Below, one piece after another: positions 34,129-42,898 of a stretch of DNA of 64,000 bases. Below the pieces are notes generated by a model. It was not told the origin of the DNA. It was given only the letters and a program-made list of their open reading frames with translations, and did not search any database. Source of the stretch: BP-191 sp035940575 (GTDB lineage Bacteria > Actinomycetota > Actinomycetes > BP-191); assembly GCA_035940575.1 (NCBI GenBank), contig DASZER010000063.1:1-64000 (forward strand), in the 5' to 3' direction. The position numbers and the translations under genes were made by a program. Position 1 is the first letter of the stretch. Each line of letters starts with the position of its first letter.

Positions 34129-35013
34129 CTAGTCGTTCTCGGCGAGCGCCTCGGCGCCGCCGACGATCTCGCTGATCTCGGTGGTGATCTCGGCCTGGCG
34201 CGCGCGGTTGGCGTCACGCGTCAGGATCTTGATGAGCTCGTCCGCGTTGTCCGTCGCCGCCTTCATGGCGCGGCGGCGGGCGGCGTGCTCGGACGCGGCC
34301 GCGTCTAGCAGGCACGCGAACACGCGGCTCTCGACGTAGCGCGGAAGCAGCGAGGTGAGGATCTCCTCGGGGCCGGGCTCGAACTCGATGTCCGCCCGCA
34401 GCGTTCCGGCGGCGTCCTCCGTACGGTCGGGGGCGACGACGGGGAGGAGCTGGACGGTCGACGGTCGCTGCGTCACGACGTTGACGTACTCGGTGTACGC
34501 GATGACGACGCGGTCGACCTTGCCCGACAGGTAGTCCTCGACGAGCCGCTGGCCGATCTCCTTGGCGACGGTGTACGGCGGCGTGTCCGACACGCCCGTC
34601 CACGTCCCGCTGAGGTCGACCTGGCGGTAGCGGAAGTACGACAGCGCCTTGCGCCCGTACGCGTACACCTCGGAACGCTGCCCCGCACTCGCGGCCTCGC
34701 GGCGCGCGGCCTCGGCGAGCTTGAGGACGTTCGTGTTGTACGCGCCCGCCAGACCGCGGTCGGCCGTGACGGCGAGGACGCCGACGGCGCCGGTGGTCTC
34801 GCGCGCGGTCAGCAGCTCGGCGCCGCCCCCGCCCGCGGCCATGAGGTCGGCGACGACGCGCGCGATCTCCTCGGCGTACGGGCGCGCGGCCTCGCTGCGC
34901 GCCTGCGCCTTGACGATGCGCGACGCCGCGATCAGCTCCATCGCACGCGTGATCTTCTGCGTGCTCTTGACGGAGCGGATCCGCCGCCGTACCTCGCGAA
35001 GCTTCCCGGCCAT
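34129..35013 (-). CDS. atpG: ATP synthase gamma subunit
   Basis: 294-residue rotor shaft of F1. The N-terminal coiled-coil helix begins MAGKLREVRRRIRSVKSTQKITRAMELIAASR, seen in outline here (residues 1-33), and the C-terminal helix MKAATDNADELIKILTRDAN pairs with it. The central Rossmann-like domain contains TADRGLAGAYN. ATG 35013, 10 bp after atpA. Confidence 0.96.
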   Translation of the reverse strand: MAGKLREVRRRIRSVKSTQKITRAMELIAASRIVKAQARSEAARPYAEEIARVVADLMAAGGGGAELLTARETTGAVGVLAVTADRGLAGAYNTNVLKLAEAARREAASAGQRSEVYAYGRKALSYFRYRQVDLSGTWTGVSDTPPYTVAKEIGQRLVEDYLSGKVDRVVIAYTEYVNVVTQRPSTVQLLPVVAPDRTEDAAGTLRADIEFEPGPEEILTSLLPRYVESRVFACLLDAAASEHAARRRAMKAATDNADELIKILTRDANRARQAEITTEISEIVGGAEALAEND

Positions 35014-35023
35014 GTCGTGTCCC

Positions 35024-36742
35024 TTAGACCGGGGTCGCCTGGCCGCCGGTCGACGCCGGGCCGATCTGGTCGTCCGCCGCGGTCGTCGTCATGCCGGCCG
35101 GCTTGGTCGCGTCGATCGGCTGCGTCGCGGAGGCGCCCGTAGCGCCCGTGCCGCCCGCCCCGCCGGTGCCGCCCGCGGGCAGGCCTGCGGTCGCGCCGTC
35201 GGCCTGCGTGGCGAACTGCGCCGCCGTGGCCTCCGCCGCCGCACGGAGCCGGTCCTCGATCGTGTCGAGGGCGGCGTTGGCGTCGAGCTCGGAGAGCAGG
35301 CCCGGGTCGCGGCCCTTGATCCAGTCGACGAGCGCGCGCTCGAACGGCTTGACCTGGTTGACAGGAACGGTGTCCAGGTAGCCCTTCGTCGCGGCCCAGA
35401 TGATGGCGACCTGCTCGCCGAGGGCGACCGGCTGGTACTGCGGCTGCTTGAGCACCTCGACGAGGCGGTTGCCCCGGTCGAGCTGCGACTGCGAGGCCTT
35501 GTCCAGGTCCGAGCCGAACGCCGCGAACGCCTCCAGCTCGCGGAACTGCGCGAGGTCGAGGCGCAGCGTTCCGGCGACCTTCTTCATGGCCTTGGTCTGC
35601 GCGTTGCCGCCGACTCGCGAGACCGAGATGCCGACGTTGATGGCCGGACGGACGCCCTGGTAGAAGAGGTCGGTCTCCAGGAAGATCTGGCCGTCGGTGA
35701 TGGAGATGACGTTCGTCGGGATGTACGCCGACACGTCGCCGCCGCGGGTCTCGATCAGCGGGAGCGCGGTGAGCGAGCCGCCGCCGAGCTCCGGCGACAG
35801 GCGCGCGGCGCGCTCCAGCAGGCGCGAGTGCAGGTAGAAGACGTCGCCGGGGTACGCCTCGCGGCCCGGCGGGCGGCGGAGCAGCAGGGACAGGGTGCGG
35901 TACGCGACGGCCTGCTTGGACAGGTCGTCGTAGATGACCAGCGCGTCCTTGCCGTCGTACATCCACTGCGCGCCGAGCGCCGCGCCGGCGTAGGGCGCGA
36001 GGTACTGGAACGGCGCGGGCGACGACGCCGCGGCGTTGACGACGACGGTGTACTCCATCGCGCCGGCCTCGGTGAGGGCGGAGACGACCTCGGCGACCGT
36101 GGACGCCTTCTGGCCGACCGCGACGTAGATGCAGCGGACCGCCTTGTCGGTGCCCCAGAAGCGCCTCTGGTTGATGATCGCGTCGATCGCGATGGCGGTC
36201 TTGCCCGTCTGGCGGTCGCCGATGATGAGCTGGCGCTGGCCGCGGCCGACCGGGGTGATCGCGTCGATCGCCTTGACGCCGGTGAGCAGCGGCTGGTTGA
36301 CCGGCTGGCGCTCGACGACCGACGCCGCCTGGACCTCGAGGCGCCGTACCTCGGTGGTCGCGATCGGGCCCTTGCCGTCGATGGGGGCGCCGAGCGGGTC
36401 GATGACGCGGCCGAGCATGGCGTCGCCGACCGGGATCGAGAGGATGCGCCCCGTCGCGGTGACCGACGAGCCCTCCTCGATCACGGCGGCGTCGCCGAGG
36501 ACGACGGCGCCGATCTCGTTCTCCTCGAGATTCAGCGCCAGCGCCTGGATCGTGCCGGAGCTGGAGTTGATCTCGAGGATCTCGTTGGCCATGGCGCGGG
36601 GCAGGCCGGAGATGCGCGCGATGCCGTCGCCGGCCTCGAGGACGCGCCCGACCTCCTCGCGGGTGACGGACGGCGCGTACGACGCCGCCGCGGAACGCAA
36701 CGCCGCCGAGATCTCCTCGGGCCGGATGCTCAGCTCAGTCAC
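35024..36742 (-). CDS. atpA: ATP synthase alpha subunit with low-complexity tail
   Basis: 572-residue non-catalytic F1 subunit. Walker A GDRQTGKT (175-182) and the QKASTVAEVV and DDLSKQAVAYR blocks are intact. The final 55-60 residues are rich in Gly, Ala and Thr (for example GGTGGAGGTGATGA) and are not part of the usual fold, making the chain longer than typical. GTG 36742 with GGAGAC upstream. Central gene of the atp operon. Confidence 0.97.
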   Translation of the reverse strand: MTELSIRPEEISAALRSAAASYAPSVTREEVGRVLEAGDGIARISGLPRAMANEILEINSSSGTIQALALNLEENEIGAVVLGDAAVIEEGSSVTATGRILSIPVGDAMLGRVIDPLGAPIDGKGPIATTEVRRLEVQAASVVERQPVNQPLLTGVKAIDAITPVGRGQRQLIIGDRQTGKTAIAIDAIINQRRFWGTDKAVRCIYVAVGQKASTVAEVVSALTEAGAMEYTVVVNAAASSPAPFQYLAPYAGAALGAQWMYDGKDALVIYDDLSKQAVAYRTLSLLLRRPPGREAYPGDVFYLHSRLLERAARLSPELGGGSLTALPLIETRGGDVSAYIPTNVISITDGQIFLETDLFYQGVRPAINVGISVSRVGGNAQTKAMKKVAGTLRLDLAQFRELEAFAAFGSDLDKASQSQLDRGNRLVEVLKQPQYQPVALGEQVAIIWAATKGYLDTVPVNQVKPFERALVDWIKGRDPGLLSELDANAALDTIEDRLRAAAEATAAQFATQADGATAGLPAGGTGGAGGTGATGASATQPIDATKPAGMTTTAADDQIGPASTGGQATPV

Positions 36743-36766
36743 TTCGGGTCTCCTGTAAAGGGGGTG

Positions 36767-37300
36767 CTATCCGGCGAGGCTTTCACGAAGCTGCTCGAGG
36801 CGCCGCCTGACGGAGCCGTCGATCACCTCGTCCCCGATCGTCGTGACGACGCCGCCCATGACGGACGGGTCGACGATGACCTTGATGTCGACCGGGCGGC
36901 CCTTGGCGCGGGAGAGCGCCTCGGCCAGCCGCCAGCGCTGGTCGTCGTCCAGCGGGGCGGCGACGCGGACCTCGGCGACCGACGCCTGGCCCGCCTGCGA
37001 CGCCTTGGTGTTGAACGCGTCCGCGAGCCTGCTCAGGTCGCGGGCGAGCCCGGCGTCGATGACGAGCGTGAGCAGCCGGATCGTCACCGGGTGCACCTTG
37101 CCGCCGAGCAGGTCGTCGAGGATGTGCCGCTTGGCGCCCTCGGCCGCTCCCGGGTCGGTCAGCGCCGAGCGCAGGTCCGGCGACGCCTCGACGGCGCGGC
37201 TGAACCGGAACAGCTCGTCGCCGACGCGCCCGAGGACGTCCTCGGACCGCGCCACCTCGAACAGCGCGGTGGCGTAGCCGTCGATCTGGTCGTCGCTCAT
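36767..37300 (-). CDS. atpH: ATP synthase delta subunit
   Basis: 177-residue peripheral-stalk subunit linking F1 to subunit b. N-terminal helical domain with DGYATALFEVARSE, and the C-terminal signature DPSVMGGVVTTIGDEVIDGSV (motif GGxxxxIGDxxxDxS). ATG 37300 lies 9 bp past the atpF stop. Length is normal for a stand-alone delta (no b-delta fusion as in mycobacteria). Confidence 0.94.
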   Translation of the reverse strand: MSDDQIDGYATALFEVARSEDVLGRVGDELFRFSRAVEASPDLRSALTDPGAAEGAKRHILDDLLGGKVHPVTIRLLTLVIDAGLARDLSRLADAFNTKASQAGQASVAEVRVAAPLDDDQRWRLAEALSRAKGRPVDIKVIVDPSVMGGVVTTIGDEVIDGSVRRRLEQLRESLAG

Positions 37301-37309
37301 GCGCCCGTC

Positions 37310-37903
37310 CTAGTTCTGGCTCGTGAGCTGGTCGATGTAGCTCTCGACGAGGCCGCGCTGCGCCTCGTTGTCGAGCGAACGCCCCACGACCCGGCTGGCG
37401 AGGTCGATGGAGAGGGCGCCGAGCTCGGAGCGCAGCGCGCCGATCGCGCGGTCGCGCTCCGACTGGATGTCGGCCTGCGCCCGCTGGACGAGCGCCTGCG
37501 CCTCGGCCTCGGCCGCCGCGCGCCGCTCGGCGGCGATGCTCTCCGCCGTACGCCGCGCCTCCTCGATGATGCGGTTGCCCTCGGCCTGCGCGTCGGCGAG
37601 CTTCGCGCGGTACTCGGCCAGGACCTGGTCCGCCTCGCCGCGCGTCGTCTCGGCCGCGTTGAGCTGCCCGGCGAGCGCCTGCTCGCGGGCCGCGAGGGTG
37701 GCGTTGAGCTTCGGCAGCACGAGGCGGCTCACGATGAGGAACAGCGTGATGAAGAACAGCGCCGCCGCGATCAGCTCGCCCTTGTGGGGCATGACCGGCG
37801 TGAAGTCGTCCTCGCCGTGCCCGCCCTCCTGGGTGCCGGTCGTGGTGTTCTGCGTGCCGTGCTCCTCCTGAGCCAGGACGATCACGTCGTAGTACGGGTT
37901 CAC
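37310..37903 (-). CDS. atpF: ATP synthase b subunit
   Basis: 197 residues. One transmembrane helix (about 49-67) and a long charged coiled coil (about 70-190) form the peripheral stalk. The N-terminal stretch before the helix is longer than usual (about 45 residues, His/Gly/Thr/Glu-rich) and would lie outside the membrane. GTG 37903 is the only start before the conserved part that does not overlap atpE. Confidence 0.92.
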   Translation of the reverse strand: MNPYYDVIVLAQEEHGTQNTTTGTQEGGHGEDDFTPVMPHKGELIAAALFFITLFLIVSRLVLPKLNATLAAREQALAGQLNAAETTRGEADQVLAEYRAKLADAQAEGNRIIEEARRTAESIAAERRAAAEAEAQALVQRAQADIQSERDRAIGALRSELGALSIDLASRVVGRSLDNEAQRGLVESYIDQLTSQN

Positions 37904-37932
37904 AGGGAGTCCCCTCTGTCTCTGGCTCGGGA

Positions 37933-38196
37933 CTAGCTGATGATGAACGCGAGGGCGAGACCGAAGATCGCGAGCGCCTCGACGAGGGCGATGCCGATGA
38001 ACATCGTCGTCCGGAGCTGGCCGGCCGCCTCGGGCTGGCGCGCGATGGCCTGGACGGTCTGGCCGACGAGGTAGCCGATGCCGATGCCGGGGCCGATGGC
38101 CGCGAGGCCGTAGACGAGGCCGCGGCCGATGACCTGCAGCTCGTTGACATCGTCGGTCTGAGCCAGAAGGTTCGCGGCGTAGACGACGGGGCGCAT
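37933..38196 (-). CDS. atpE: ATP synthase c subunit
   Basis: 87-residue hairpin forming the rotor ring. Helix 1 has the GPGIGIG glycine motif (35-41), the polar loop is RQPEA (53-57), and the ion-binding carboxylate is Glu73 in IALVEALAIFGL. Absence of the Na+ ligand pattern suggests proton coupling. ATG 38196 with AAAGAGAG upstream. Confidence 0.97.
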   Translation of the reverse strand: MRPVVYAANLLAQTDDVNELQVIGRGLVYGLAAIGPGIGIGYLVGQTVQAIARQPEAAGQLRTTMFIGIALVEALAIFGLALAFIIS

Positions 38197-38231
38197 GTGA
38201 ACTCTCTTTCGTCCGGTGGGTGGTGCGACGG

Positions 38232-39005
38232 CTAGTGCTGCGGGTGGACGGCGCCACCGATGTAGAGCGCGGTCAGAACGGTGAAGATGAACGCCTGGAG
38301 GAAGCCGACGAAGATCTCGAAGCCCGTGATCGCGACGCCGATGACGAGCACGAACGGCGCCGCGAGGAACTTGGGGCCGAAGTCGCCGAAGTCGGCGACG
38401 TTGAGCAGCAGGATCGCGATCAGGCTCAGGATCAGGTGGCCGGCGAGCATGTTGAACGTCAGTCGCAGCGTCAGCGTGATCGGCCGGATGATGATGTTCG
38501 AGAGGAACTCGATCGGCGTGAGCAGGATGTACAGCGCCTTCGGCACGCCGGGCGGGAACAGCACTTCCTTGAAGTAGCCGCCGATGCCGTTGTGGCGCAT
38601 GCCCTCGACGTTGTAGACGAGCCACGCCACGAGCGAGAAGAACAGCGGGATGGCGATCTTCGACGACGGCGGGAACGCCACGCCGGGGAAGACCTCCATG
38701 AAGTTGAAGAAGAAGATCAGCGTGAACGTCGTCAGCAGGTACGGCACGTAGCGCGCGCCGTCGTGGCCGATGACCTCCTCGGCGATGTTCGTGCGGACGA
38801 AGCCGACGAGGCTCTCGCCGATGAGCTGGTACTTGCCGGGGACGACCTCCTGCTTGCGGAACGCCGTCAGCAGGAAGGCCGTCGCGAGCAGGAACGCGAC
38901 CAGCATGGCGAACACGGTCCAGTTGAGGAACGGGATCCCCCACAGGCCGAACTCGAAGTTGAAGAGCTGCCCGAGCGAGGGCACGCCTTCTGCGGCCAGC
39001 GTCAT
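38232..39005 (-). CDS. atpB: ATP synthase a subunit
   Basis: 257 residues, about five to six transmembrane helices. The essential channel arginine is in ITLTLRLTFNMLAGHLI and the C-terminal helix has FLQAFIFTVLTALYIGGAVH. ATG 39005. Preceded by the AtpI-like gene by 17 bp in the normal order of an atp operon. Confidence 0.96.
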   Translation of the reverse strand: MTLAAEGVPSLGQLFNFEFGLWGIPFLNWTVFAMLVAFLLATAFLLTAFRKQEVVPGKYQLIGESLVGFVRTNIAEEVIGHDGARYVPYLLTTFTLIFFFNFMEVFPGVAFPPSSKIAIPLFFSLVAWLVYNVEGMRHNGIGGYFKEVLFPPGVPKALYILLTPIEFLSNIIIRPITLTLRLTFNMLAGHLILSLIAILLLNVADFGDFGPKFLAAPFVLVIGVAITGFEIFVGFLQAFIFTVLTALYIGGAVHPQH

Positions 39006-39022
39006 GGGTGCGGTACGCCCCT

Positions 39023-39439
39023 TCAGTCCAGCGGTCCGACGAACGTCGGCCCGTGCAGTACGACCCAGCTCTGCGCGAGGACCACGCAGACCTCACCAAC
39101 GCACACCGCGAGGGCGACCGCCGTCGACGGCAGCCCCAGCGGCCCGACCGCGACGGCGAGCGCCGCGACCAGCAGGGCGATCCGCACCGGGATGGCCATG
39201 AGCACCGTCCCGGGGCCGATCTGGCGGCGCGACCTGCCGGTCCTGGCGGAGACCCAGGCGGCGGCGGCACCGTTGACACCGACCGACCCGACGCCCCAGA
39301 GGGCGCCGTACGCCGAGCCCCTTCCGCCCGCGACCCCCGCGACGATCGTGGCGGGCACCGCGACCGCGAGGGCGGTCAGCAGCGTCACCGCGATCAGGCG
39401 GTTGTCGGTGAGCAGGTCGGAGCGGTCAGCCGTCCGCAC
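39023..39439 (-). CDS. AtpI-like small membrane protein
   Basis: 138 residues with four hydrophobic segments (about 12-30, 33-53, 75-95 and 100-120), in the place and size of the actinobacterial AtpI/hypothetical protein that opens atp operons. Such proteins help assemble the c-ring or handle Mg2+. GTG 39439 overlaps the AtpZ-like gene by 14 bp. Confidence 0.75.
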   Translation of the reverse strand: MRTADRSDLLTDNRLIAVTLLTALAVAVPATIVAGVAGGRGSAYGALWGVGSVGVNGAAAAWVSARTGRSRRQIGPGTVLMAIPVRIALLVAALAVAVGPLGLPSTAVALAVCVGEVCVVLAQSWVVLHGPTFVGPLD

Positions 39440-39683
39440 GCTCGGCACGCCTTGTCTCCGCCAGCTGCCTGTCAGCGTGGGCCATCCTCTTCTGGAGCAC
39501 GTAGAGGCCGAGGACCAGGCCGAGCAGCAGGCCACCGAAGAACAGGACGTGACCGGTGTGCAGCCACTTGTCGGCGTAATAGCCGATGACCCCGTAGACG
39601 GCCAGAGCGGCGGAGAACTCGATCACGGCGTTCCACGCCGTGCTCAGGTCCTGCCACTGCGTCCGTTCGGGGGTCCCAGCCAT
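39426..39683 (-). CDS. AtpZ/AtpI-family protein, first gene of the atp operon
   Basis: 85 residues. Two transmembrane helices (about 20-37 and 47-65) and the family features YGVIGYYADKWLHTGHVLFFGGLLLGLVLGLYVL seen as helix-turn-helix, with a charged C-terminus. AtpZ/AtpI proteins form a Mg2+/Ca2+-linked pair in other bacteria. ATG 39683 is 9 nt after the putative -10 box, leaving almost no leader. Confidence 0.82.
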   Translation of the reverse strand: MAGTPERTQWQDLSTAWNAVIEFSAALAVYGVIGYYADKWLHTGHVLFFGGLLLGLVLGLYVLQKRMAHADRQLAETRRAERADG

Positions 39684-39692
39684 GACCGGCGC

Positions 39693-39722
39693 AGCCTAGC
39701 AACGCGGCGTTGACGGGGTCAA
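39693..39722 (-). promoter_or_regulatory. putative atp operon promoter
   Basis: Minus strand: TTGACC (39717-39722), 18 bp, TAGGCT (39693-39698). Both boxes match the actinobacterial housekeeping pattern. The start codon follows 9 nt after the -10, so the transcript would be leaderless or nearly so. The Rex-like site lies about 50 bp upstream. The rest of the 39684-39864 gap shows no gene. Confidence 0.6.
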
Positions 39723-39770
39723 AACGTCGTCGGATGCAAAACCGCAGGTCAGAGGCCATGTCGGCCGATC

Positions 39771-39788
39771 TTGTGAAAACTTTCACGA
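39771..39788. promoter_or_regulatory. Rex operator-like site upstream of the atp operon
   Basis: TTGTGAAAACTTTCACGA matches the Streptomyces Rex operator (TTGTGAAnnnnTTCACAA) at 13 of 14 defined positions. Rex is a redox sensor that leaves DNA when NADH is high. Placement between the atp operon and a minus-strand gene end fits control of energy genes. No rex gene is in the window; direct binding is inferred. Confidence 0.65.
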
Positions 39789-39864
39789 GCGGCTGGCCCC
39801 GCCGCGCCCCCTCCGCGGGGGTCCGCGGCGCCTCTCCGGCGCCGGGCGCGCGCGGTCACCGTGC

Positions 39865-40398
39865 TCACCGGTGCCCGTCGAGGGCGTTGCCCGCGCGCTG
39901 GATCGCCATCAGCAGGTGGTCGGCGGCCTGGCGAGCCGCGGCGACGTCGATCGTGACGTCGCCGACGACGACGGCGTACGACCCCTCCGTGGCCACGAAT
40001 CGCGCCCGCCACGCCCGTGCCAGGTCCTCGTCCGGCTTGCGGGCGCGTCTCGGGACGCGCGGCTGCTGGGCGTCCCCGACGCCGCGCAGGTAGTCGTCGA
40101 AGTGCTCCAGCGCGTCGCGTGCGGAGCGCGCCCCCGGCAGCAGGGAGTCGAACCTTTCGAGCGCGTCGGTCAGGATCGCGCTCCCGCGCTCGGACCCGGT
40201 CGCCCTCGCGAGCTCCGCCGCGCGCACGACCTGGCGCAGCGCGAGCACCAGGAGGAGCGCGTCCGCCCGCCGGCGTACGTCGCCCTCGCTCCCCGACAGC
40301 ACGCGCTCCGCCTGCACCGCGACCGCGAGGTACCAGTACCACCCGTCGCTGAGGGCGACCGCGGGCAGGTTCTCCGTGATCCGCCAGTCGTCGGCCAC
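39865..40398 (-). CDS. hypothetical protein downstream of wecA
   Basis: 177 residues, soluble and mostly helical: NLPAVALSDGWYWYLAVAVQAERVL at the start, a central RQVVRAAELARATG helix, and a C-terminal FVATEGSYAVVVGDVTIDVAAARQAADHLL. No catalytic motif or known family recognised. GTG 40398 is 4 bp after the wecA stop, so it is co-transcribed and is the last gene of the rpmE-prfA-glyA run. Confidence 0.68.
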   Translation of the reverse strand: MADDWRITENLPAVALSDGWYWYLAVAVQAERVLSGSEGDVRRRADALLLVLALRQVVRAAELARATGSERGSAILTDALERFDSLLPGARSARDALEHFDDYLRGVGDAQQPRVPRRARKPDEDLARAWRARFVATEGSYAVVVGDVTIDVAAARQAADHLLMAIQRAGNALDGHR

Positions 40399-40402
40399 CC
40401 GG

Positions 40403-41608
40403 CTAGCTGTCGCCCACTGCCGGCGGCGGGTCGTCGCGGAGGGCGCGGGCGCGCTCGGCGAGGTCGATGACGTCGCCGGGCGGCTCCGACACGGGCACGG
40501 GCTCGCGGGCGACGTCCTGCGGGCGGCGGGACGGGACCAGCGACAGCGCCGCGCCGAACAGCACCGCGACGCCCGCCCCCGCCGCGACGACAGGGAGGCG
40601 TACGAACGACGCCGCCACCCCCCCGAACGCCATCACGGCGGCCCAGTACCAGATCGTCAGCACGGCGCGGCGGTGGGTGTGGCCGATCTCCAGGAGCCGG
40701 TGGTGCAGGTGCTCCTTGTCGGGCGCGAACACCGACCGCCCGGTCCGCGTGCGCCGGAACACCGCGAGCAGCAGGTCCACGAACGGCACCGCGAGCACCG
40801 TCAGCGGCAGCAGCACCGGGAAGAAGAACGTCGCGCCGCGCCGGGTGCCCAGGGCCGTCGGGTCGAACGTCGTCGTGCCGCTCGTCACCGCCGCCGCGAG
40901 CAGGAGCCCGAGCAGCATCGAGCCCGAGTCGCCCATGAAGATGCGGGCGGGGCTGAAGTTGTGCGGCAGGAACCCCACGCAGACGCCCGCCACGATCGCG
41001 GCGAGCAGCGTCGCGGGCGTGACGCGGGTGTTCTGCTGGACGACCGACATCTGGTAGCAGAACCCGAAGAACGCCACCGCCGCGATGCCGACGACGCCCG
41101 CGGCGAGGCCGTCGAGGCCGTCGATGAAGTTGATGGAGTTGACCATCACGAGCGTCAGCAGGACGGTCGCGACGACGGAGAGGTTGGGGTCGAGGGCGAA
41201 GTTCTGCGCGCCGGTGCCTGGCAGCGTGATGAAGAGGAGCTGCACGCCGAGCAGCACGAGCGTGCCGGCCGCGACGGCCTGGCCCGCGAGCTTGGTGAAC
41301 GCGTCGAGGGACCAGCGGTCGTCGGCCACGCCGAGCAGGCAGACGATGGCACCGGCGATGAGGACGGCCTTCGGCTCCGGGGTCCCCCTGATGATCTGCA
41401 ACGCAGGCAGCGCGCGGGCGACGAACATCGCCGCCACCACGCCGCCGAACATCGCGAGCCCGCCGAGGTACGGCGTCGGGATCGCGTGCACGTCCCTGTC
41501 GCGCGGCCGCGCGAGCGTTCCCGTCGCGATGGCGAGGCGACGGGCGACCGGCGTCAGCAGGTACGTCACCGCCGCCGCGACGAAGAAGACGAGCGCGTAC
41601 TCGCGCAT
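40403..41608 (-). CDS. wecA: polyprenyl-phosphate N-acetylglucosaminyl-1-phosphate transferase (WecA/MraY family)
   Basis: 401-residue polytopic enzyme that moves GlcNAc-1-P from UDP-GlcNAc to a polyprenyl phosphate, starting arabinogalactan linker, teichoic acid or polysaccharide synthesis. About ten helices. Conserved cytoplasmic loops: PYLGGLAMFGG, VADDRWSLD, the catalytic INFIDGLDGLAAG, FMGDSGSMLLG and the histidine loop DKEHLHHRLLEIGHTHRR. The latter two separate it from MraY. ATG 41608. Its location between glyA and atp is the common actinobacterial order. Confidence 0.93.
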   Translation of the reverse strand: MREYALVFFVAAAVTYLLTPVARRLAIATGTLARPRDRDVHAIPTPYLGGLAMFGGVVAAMFVARALPALQIIRGTPEPKAVLIAGAIVCLLGVADDRWSLDAFTKLAGQAVAAGTLVLLGVQLLFITLPGTGAQNFALDPNLSVVATVLLTLVMVNSINFIDGLDGLAAGVVGIAAVAFFGFCYQMSVVQQNTRVTPATLLAAIVAGVCVGFLPHNFSPARIFMGDSGSMLLGLLLAAAVTSGTTTFDPTALGTRRGATFFFPVLLPLTVLAVPFVDLLLAVFRRTRTGRSVFAPDKEHLHHRLLEIGHTHRRAVLTIWYWAAVMAFGGVAASFVRLPVVAAGAGVAVLFGAALSLVPSRRPQDVAREPVPVSEPPGDVIDLAERARALRDDPPPAVGDS

Positions 41609-41629
41609 GGGGGGAAGGCTAGCCGCGCG

Positions 41630-42898
41630 CTACGGGCGCGGGTAGGCCGGGTGCGCCTCGACGAGCGCCGCGACCCGGTCGCCGACCTCGCGGGCGACGT
41701 CGGGGTCGTCGCCCTCGCGGACGGCGCGCGCGATGAGCGAGCCGATCTCCTTCATCTCGCCCTCGCCCATGCCCTGCGTCGTGACGCTCGGGCTGCCGAC
41801 CCGGATGCCGCTCGCGACCGACGGCGGCTGCGGGTCGTACGGGATGGCGTTCTTGTTGAGCACGATCCGCGCGGCGTCGCAGCGCGCCTCGGCCTCGGCG
41901 CCGGTGACGCCGATCGGCTGGACGTCGAGCAGCGCGAGGTGCGTGTCGGTGCCGCCGGTCACGGCGCGCATGCCCTCGGCGACGAGGGCGTCGGTGAGCG
42001 CCTGCGCGTTGGCGACGACCTGGCGGGCGTAGGCGGCGTACTCGGGAGTGGCGGCCTCGCGCAGCGCGACGGCCTTGGCGGCGACGGCGTGCATGAGCGG
42101 CCCGCCCTGCATCATCGGGAAGACGGCCTTGTCGAGCTTCGCCGCGTGCTCGGCCTTGCAGACGAGCATGCCGCCGCGCGGCCCGCGCAGGACCTTGTGC
42201 GTCGTGAACGTCACCACGTCGGCGTACGGCACCGGGCTCGGGATCGCCTTGCCGGCGACGAGGCCGATGAAGTGCGCCGCGTCGACCATGAGGATCGCGC
42301 CGACCTCGTCGGCCACCTCGCGGAACGCCGCGAAGTCGATGAGCCGCGGGATCGCCGACCCGCCGCAGATGATCATCTTCGGCCGGTGCTCGCGCGCGAG
42401 GTCGCGGACCTGGTCGTAGTCGATGTCCTCGGTCTCCTGGGCGACGCCGTAGTGCACCGCGTTGAACCACTTGCCGGAGAACGACACCTTGGTGCCGTGC
42501 GTCAGGTGGCCGCCCATCGGCAGGCTCATCGCGAGGACGGTGTCGCCGGGTGAGAGGAACGCGCCGTAGACGGCGATGTTCGCCGAGGCGCCGGAGTGCG
42601 GCTGGAGGTTCGCGTGCTCGGCGCCGAACAGCTCCTTGGCCCGCGCGATGCCGATCTCCTCGGCCTTGTCGACCTCGGAGCAGCCGCCGTAGTAGCGGCG
42701 CCCCGGGTAGCCCTCGGCGTACTTGTTGGACAGCGTCGAGCCGAGGGCGGCGAGGACGGCGGGCGAGGTGAAGTTCTCGCTCGCGATGAGCTGGAGGCCG
42801 CCGCGCAGCCGGTCCAGCTCGGAGAGGACGACACCCGCGATCTCCGGGTCGGTCGCCTCCAGGGAGGCGAAGTCGGGTCCCCAGAACGTGTCGCTCAT
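41630..42898 (-). CDS. glyA: serine hydroxymethyltransferase
   Basis: 422-residue PLP enzyme converting serine and tetrahydrofolate to glycine and methylene-tetrahydrofolate. PLP lysine Lys235 in FTTHKVLRGPRGG; LIASENFTSPAVL at the N-terminus, NKYAEGYPGRRYYGG for substrate binding and QPHSGASANIAVY are all family-specific. ATG 42898 overlaps the rpiB stop. One-carbon metabolism gene in a translation/cell-wall neighbourhood. Confidence 0.97.
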   Translation of the reverse strand: MSDTFWGPDFASLEATDPEIAGVVLSELDRLRGGLQLIASENFTSPAVLAALGSTLSNKYAEGYPGRRYYGGCSEVDKAEEIGIARAKELFGAEHANLQPHSGASANIAVYGAFLSPGDTVLAMSLPMGGHLTHGTKVSFSGKWFNAVHYGVAQETEDIDYDQVRDLAREHRPKMIICGGSAIPRLIDFAAFREVADEVGAILMVDAAHFIGLVAGKAIPSPVPYADVVTFTTHKVLRGPRGGMLVCKAEHAAKLDKAVFPMMQGGPLMHAVAAKAVALREAATPEYAAYARQVVANAQALTDALVAEGMRAVTGGTDTHLALLDVQPIGVTGAEAEARCDAARIVLNKNAIPYDPQPPSVASGIRVGSPSVTTQGMGEGEMKEIGSLIARAVREGDDPDVAREVGDRVAALVEAHPAYPRP

